A stretch of DNA of 64,000 nt from Haemonchus contortus (Eukaryota; Nematoda; Chromadorea; Rhabditida; Trichostrongylidae): assembly GCA_000469685.2 (NCBI GenBank), contig LS997565.1, forward strand, positions 21,323,740 through 21,387,739. Reading direction: 5' to 3'. The notes beneath the pieces were generated by a model. That model saw only the letters and a list, made by a program, of their open reading frames with translations, made no database searches and was not told the origin of the DNA. Position 1 is the first letter of the stretch. Every line of letters starts with the position of its first letter. The position numbers were made by a program, and so were the translations under genes. Below, piece after piece: positions 58,516 through 64,000 of the stretch.

Positions 58516-59842
58516 CTAGACGCCAAGTCTCTTGTTCAATGAGTCTTCCAACAAGAATGGCCGCAGTCTTGTGTTATCGAGTCGAGTAAGCCGCTGAAAG
58601 CTTCGATCTTCTTCGTCCCCCACTCCTATCTCAGGGAAGGGAAGTTCAGGCTGGGCTGGTGATCATTGGTAAATGGAGCCACACTATCTCCTTCTTATCC
58701 ACTTACCTCGACTTCTGCGTTGATTCTGGCAATCGAAGCGAGACCATCATCGTCACCAGCAAAGCCCGTCTCGACGAACACGGATCGGGGGTTCTGCAAC
58801 ATGAGAGTAGCCTTCTCCCAGAGATTGAGTATTTCATGAGGTTTTCAGGAACACAGAGATTCCAATGAAAAGGAAACCTGAGTGGAGACACCTTTATAGA
58901 GCCGTAGTAGAAGTTTATCTCTGCTAAGACATCCTTCTTCACAGGGACCGCCTGCAATATCCTCGCAGTAATGACATGGCAACTGAGGAAAACCCAAAAG
59001 CGAACCGGTTGGTGTTCTACGAATAACCGAAGACACGCTGATGGAGGTTTCCTTTCTCCCATGAGTGCATGGAGAGCTCGAAGTGTGCCGTGTATCAACT
59101 CGTCCTCTGAGACTAGTCCACCCATGACTGCAAGGTGGAAAAGTCAGTGTTCTATGTAGTCCATGTTGGTGAAACTATGTTGGTGAAGACTTCGCCAGCA
59201 TAGCAAAGCAATCAAAATCAAAAAACTCACGACGACGCAGAAACTTCTTTGCTGCTTTTGCTGTTTTTCCTGCCGCAGTGAGAGAAAGAAGCGCCCAAGC
59301 TCGAATTGCTTGCAGAGGATTGACGCAGATGTTGCACATCGGCGATGAATTCGAGAGCGCATCCTGAAGAATAAGTTTCTTACCACAGTACTCTTTGAAT
59401 TTCGGTAACCTACGAATGAGTATAAACACAGTAACACTGACATGAGTTTGTCTTCAAAGATTTTCCTTTTCAGTCCTTTATGTCGAGGGAATCCAGTGAA
59501 TTTAATCGATTAGGTCTCCACAAAAATTTTGATAAAACAGAGACCCAGTGTGTTTGTGTTTCCCAGTGGGTAGCGCTGGTGAAATATGGAGAGCTCTCTG
59601 CAGTCTCACGGGAATCAGGAAGAAGTTCGACAGTCAAGCTGACTGATGCCGACTTGTTCGCTTGAGTGTATTCAGATGTAAGCTGCCCTGATACAACGGT
59701 TACCGATGCAATGTATCACAGAAACTGTCCAAGTCGACCCAAATCCCGCGCAGAATTTTTCACATCCTGCATCCTCACACGTATTAGAAAAACGACCTTC
59801 GAAAGCTTCGTTTTCCAGATTTCCCACTGTTGGCAGCCTCTT
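58516..59842 (-). CDS. Unrecognised multi-exon gene, 3' six exons
   Basis: Exon segments 59842-59704, 59642-59522, 59409-59231, 59127-58892, 58793-58707 and 58650-58516 join in phase with GT/AG ends into 298 codons plus stop. Features in order: a Cys-rich stretch (SNTCEDAGCEKFCAGFGSTW), SSPYFTSATHWETQTHW, an Ala/Leu-rich helical region (NPLQAIRAWALLSLTAAGKT), a helix-rich exon with LIHGTLRALHALMGERK, an acidic exon (VETGFAGDDDGLAS) and a charged end (SFQRLTRLDNTRLRPFLLED). No signal peptide or known domain is recognised; helical repeats of the HEAT/ARM kind are possible. The 5' end is missing; a possible earlier exon is 60376-60307 (FHDEIASVNIYREKCLPVLI). Within exon 59127-58892 an alternative 38-nt intron would give a Cys-rich product, but it breaks the phase to the next exon. 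Confidence 0.6.
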
Positions 59843-60774
59843 CTATTTTTACATCCAATCGAAGCGGAATCCAACATATTGGTATCAGACAGAAGAGACT
59901 GCACTAATTTCAGAACGCTAACAGTGTTCCTAATTTCATTCCCTTTTATATTTTTGTGCAAAAAGAACCTCGAGCACAATTCCCTTGGTGGACGGATTAT
60001 TGAGGTTGAACCATTTTTTTAATCCAAAATGCGAGCGTTCCAGACCTCTAAGCCACCTGTTGAAGCAAGAAAGCTTTCAGAATCGGTAGCGAATTTTCGA
60101 CAAGCTATGATCCTTTTTTTGGTGGTGTCGTCCTAGATAGATTGTGAAGATTCTATTAAGAAAATGCTGCATAGCACAAGAACAATAGGACTATTTGGAT
60201 CTAATCACGGCGTAAGGCCTATCAAAGACAGAAACCTTCTTTTATCAGGAAATCTGACAAATTCAATTAGCCATGTCAGTGTTTGCTCACGAGTGGTTTT
60301 TGTGACCGTTTCCAACGATGAGAACGGGTAGGCATTTTTCCCGATAGATGTTGACGGAGGCGATCTCGTCATGAAACTGTACACAGCAAATTTCCATCTC
60401 ATAAATCGAAATAGGAAGGTTGGAAGGGCTATAGTTACTTTCGTGAACATGACCAATTCGGGCATGTTTTCGCCCTGATTGATCTTTTCATGGACCTCTG
60501 TGAAGGTCACCACCACTTCTGTACCATCATAACAGCTCTGCATTCTTAGAGGCACGGTTCACGATAGAAATGGTTTCTTTCCGTGGGATACATCTGTGAC
60601 CTCCGAAAACACAAAGGGTGCTGTTGGGTCGAAAACGGTCTGGGGGTCTTACGGCTCATAAGGGTCCTAAAACCAGCTTAGGTAACTTACACGTTTAAAG
60701 GCGGATGATACTCACGGCACTTAGGAGGGTGTGGGAGTTGCTTCCGGGGCGCACAAGCTGCACGCAGGCAGCTA

Positions 60775-61266
60775 ACCAGGGAGGGGTAGTCTACTTACCG
60801 TGGGACTTTGAATGGAGACCCAGATAAATCGATAGAGTTTTGAATGCTGTTTACGAAAATAGAAATTAAAACTGCAAAATGATTCTCCTTAAAAAGTTAT
60901 GGGGGCCCGAATTTTGCTCGACAGTAGTATCAATTGGAAAGCGAACTCGTCGCTTCCATATCCACCGCCCACGTGATCTAGTGGTAGTGGTCTCGCTTCG
61001 TGGGCGTAAAAGGAGGGGTCCCTCCCCGCCATTGTCCGCACTTTTGCAAAGTGTTTTTTCATTTTATCAAAGGCTCTCTAAACGTTTTCTGATACTTCTT
61101 TAGACAATTGATACTACTGTCGAGCAAAATTCGGGCCCCCATAACTTTTTAAGGAGAATCATTTTGCAGTTTTAGGTTCCATTTTCGTAAACAGCATTCA
61201 AAACTCTATCGATTTATCTGGGTCTGAATTCAAAGTTCCAAGATAACTAGACTACCCCTCCCTGGT
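60775..61266. mobile_element. 492-bp element with 162-bp inverted repeats
   Basis: Arms 60775-60936 and 61105-61266 are near-perfect reverse complements, starting ACCAGGGAGGGGTAGTCTA and ending TACTATCAATTG-type sequence at the inner side. The 168-bp centre includes a tRNA-like stretch (GATCTAGTGGTAGTGGTCTC at 60975) followed by a G/C-rich hairpin GGAGGGGTCCCTCCCC. The high arm identity suggests a recent insertion or gene conversion. No target duplication could be fixed. Confidence 0.8.
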
Positions 61267-61443
61267 AAGTGTAGTGGCATGTATGCAACGGCAAACACAC
61301 TCTGATAGGTCGTCAGAATCCCCTTCCATTCAACTTTTGTCGTTGCTTTCTCGTCAAACCCCTTATTTTGCAAGTTTTTCAGAGCCTATAATCCTCTGAA
61401 AAAGCCGATTTCAGCGTTTTCCTCGTGTCTTTTGCACTACCAG

Positions 61444-61882
61444 TCGGATCGCCCGGCTAACGCCAGGCTCTCCTCCTTCTTATGGGTTCGCCCGGCTACG
61501 CCGGGCGCTTTCCTATCCTGTGAGAAATTTGCTATGTGTAAGTAACACTTCGTATTCTCCTTTCCCTTTGAAAGCACTACACCCTCAGTGTCAGCTCCGA
61601 ATTGGGAGCGATTTTTTTTTTGTAAACGATCTTAGCTGTGTTCGAATAGAACATCCTATAGTATCAAAAAGGCGATTATTCAGAGAAAAAAATAGAGATG
61701 GAGTGAGGAGGCGTATCTACCTTAAATTTCAGTGCAATTGGAATGATCCGGCACTGATAGCACAACATTCTGCAATGCAGAAGTAGAAGTAGTTTAAAAG
61801 AAAAGCAAAATGAATGACAGTAAAGTTCGGTAAATGTACAGATATCGGATCGCACGGCTAACTCCAGGCTCTCCTCCTTCTT
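61444..61882. repeat. Pair of 38-nt direct repeats with a GC hairpin
   Basis: TCGGATCGCCCGGCTAACGC at 61444 recurs at 61845 with three changes, both ending CTCTCCTCCTTCTT. A hairpin CGCCCGG-CTACG-CCGGGCG sits at 61489-61507. Unidentified repeat; the hairpin may mark an element end. Confidence 0.5.
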
Positions 61883-62479
61883 GTGTCAAACATCCTATCC
61901 CGAGAATGTTGAACTAAAGAATTTTATTCCTTTTCTCAAAGTCTATAGTTTTTAAGTTTTTTCCGTGCTTAGCTGAGTGAGAGTATGGAACTGGAACAGA
62001 GCTCGAAATCCTTCTTTGACACAACAGAAATCGGAAGTTTCCCTCTTTCTTTGATAGTTGTAGTAAGTGTAATTCTCCACTCCTTTTTTGAAACAATTGG
62101 CAGTTTCCTGTACACGAAATTTGACACAGGACTAACAGGGCAGTGCAAATGGTGTTCAGTTATAGTCGGTGCTTACGCCCTCGTTCGGAAGCCTTGAACC
62201 TTTGCTCGCTTAGAAATAAATACCCATCAAAAATCCAGCTGTTAGGCAATCAAAGATGATGCTTTGATGTTCTGAGTGATGATAGCACTGTTATCAGATT
62301 TTTTTTATCAGACGTTAGGTATCTACGTTGTAGATTCTTATCGGTAGGTGGCCTCTCTTAGGTCCCTTATTTTCTCTTATCAGTGTTCATCAGTTCCTAT
62401 CACCGGGTACCTACGATCCTGTCATATGCGCATCACCCATCAGAATGCTGAGGTCCCACTGGTGATACAAAAAGTGTGA

Positions 62480-62960
62480 TCTTACCGAATATGAATGCTC
62501 TAGGTCCACGTAAACCGGGGTTTCGAATTTGCGGCTCAAAATTTTATTGCGCACGCCCCGCCATCTGTGCATGGAGTCCGGTCCTGCCACCCACCATAAG
62601 TGTTCCCATCCTGCCCCCCGTACTCCTACCAAGTTTGAACGCTCTCGGTACACGGGGACAGGAGTTATGAATTCGCGACCTAAAGTTTCTATCGCGCACG
62701 ACCTGCCCCCTGTGGCTGGAGTCTGGTCCTACCACCTATCATAAGTTTTCCCATGCTGCCTCCTGTATTCCTGCCAAAATAGAGCTTTTTAGGTCCACGG
62801 GGACAGGAGTTATAAATTTGCGGCCCAAAATTTCTATCGCGCACGCCCCGCCCCCTGTCCACGGAATCCGGTCCTGCCACCCACATTGAGTGTTCCCATC
62901 CTGCCCCCGTACTCCTACCAAGTTTGAACGCTCTAGGTCCACGGGTACCGGAGTTATGAA
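62480..62960. repeat. Tandem array, about 145-bp period
   Basis: Three and a half units. Each contains CTCCTACCAAGTTTGAACGC, CTAGGTCCACGGG and a GAGTTATGAATTT block, followed by GCGCACGCCCCGCC. One more unit end occurs at 63880-63968 before the terminal CA repeat. Inverted relative to the array at 56020-56530. Confidence 0.75.
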
Positions 62961-62971
62961 TTTTTGGTCAG

Positions 62972-63078
<107 letters not shown>

Positions 63079-63967
63079 CACCGACACACCAACAGACACA
63101 CTTAGCGAATTATATATAGTACGATATTACTTCTCCACCAAGCTTACGTGTTATTCCTCGTGAATCCTTATCGTGCCTACGTGGCGGACGCACAAACGGG
63201 CATACAAACGGACACACAAAGTTAGCGGTTTATATATATCACCAGTTGGGCTACGCACGCCAATGCGTGCACCACATGCCCACGCATACGCCTACGATTA
63301 AAAGTGTCAATCGGTTGCTCTTGATCTTGAAAATTATGAATCATTAAAGCTTTAACTGATAGGCAACCAATGAATTGAGTAGCACTCACTAATGTTCTCA
63401 AGTGATAATAACACTATTATAAGATTTCGTTATCACTGAACCTTCTTTCCTCCACGGGTACATCATTAGTTGAGAATCCCAAATTATTGGCGATCGGATG
63501 AGCTTTGTCGTAAATGTTATCAAAACATCAAGAATTAGCCCTTATCAGCTCCTGGCCTGGCACCAACCAGTCTTGATCCCGTCACCGAGTACCTGCGATC
63601 CTGTCACATCTTACTTAACCTATCAAAATTCCAAGTTTCCATTATTGACAGAAAGTGCGTTACCGATCTCGTGGCTCTCGCTTTCTATGGTTTCTTATCA
63701 GTCCCTATCAGTTGTTATCAAATCCTGTCGCCAAACAGTCGCGGTCCCTTCACATCCCACACCACCTATCAAGGTGCCAAGGCTTCATCGCTAATACGAA
63801 GGTAGTTACCGGTCCTGGGGCCTTTGCCTTCTAAGGTTCCTTATTCATTTCTAACGATAGTTGTCACTTCCTATCATCTGCCATCAATGTTCCCATCCTG
63901 CCCCCTATCTCTCTTTCAAATTGAATGCCCTAGGTCCAGTGGGACAGGAGTTATGAATTTCCGATCA

Positions 63968-63968
<1 letters not shown>

Positions 63969-64000
<32 letters not shown>
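63969..64000. repeat. (CA)n microsatellite, runs off the window
   Basis: Follows another copy of the tandem unit, as at 62972. Its full length is not visible. Confidence 0.9.

Noticed and set aside
58780..59130. Glypican-like Cys pattern in the alternative reading of the 59127-58892 exon
   Set aside because: It needs a 38-nt intron, does not join in phase to the next exon, and the gene has no C-terminal GPI-type hydrophobic tail.
60967..61030. tRNA gene in the centre of the inverted-repeat element
   Set aside because: An A-box-like and a G-rich hairpin are present but no cloverleaf with paired acceptor and a proper T loop could be drawn.

Overview
The window looks like nuclear DNA of a clade V (strongylid, possibly hookworm-type) nematode. 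It is intron-rich, with short exons bounded by GT/AG, some introns near 55 bp, an SL1-like motif, and a heavy load of mariner, MITE, tRNA-derived SINE and Penelope-like elements. No prokaryotic gene organisation is visible. The species cannot be fixed from the sequence alone.

The one clearly identified gene is a P4-type ATPase (phospholipid flippase, ATP8B class, nematode TAT-2 type) on the minus strand from 27680 to 10831. I could join 31 coding exons in phase. They give 3912 nt including the stop codon, a protein of 1303 residues. All P4 landmarks are present: DGET, PISLY, DKTGT, KGAD, TGDK, GDGAND, ten membrane segments and a basic C-terminal tail. One join depends on a candidate 11-nt microexon. 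The introns carry a SINE, MITEs and a mariner remnant.

A second, unrecognised gene lies on the minus strand at 59842-58516. Its six exon segments join in phase and end in a stop followed by AATAAA. Its 5' end was not found. A third, weaker set of minus-strand exon-like segments lies at 47138-46053, with another lone exon at 50163-50059. I see no convincing plus-strand host gene.

Layout: 1-10830 holds intergenic sequence, a SINE, a deleted mariner with long terminal repeats, a 266-bp GC-rich palindrome and a BEL/Pao-like retrotransposon remnant. 10831-27680 is the flippase. 27681-46000 is mostly unassigned intergenic DNA with mariner, maT-like, MITE and SINE insertions, a 230-bp duplication and a tRNA-Leu-like pseudogene. 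46053-50163 holds candidate exons and a 1250-bp mariner. 50600-53340 is a non-LTR retrotransposon fragment split by a Penelope-like element with inverted repeats and a 9-bp target duplication. 55600-63110 is bracketed by mirrored microsatellite and tandem-repeat arrays and contains the second gene and a 492-bp inverted-repeat element. 63110-64000 is low-complexity and intergenic.
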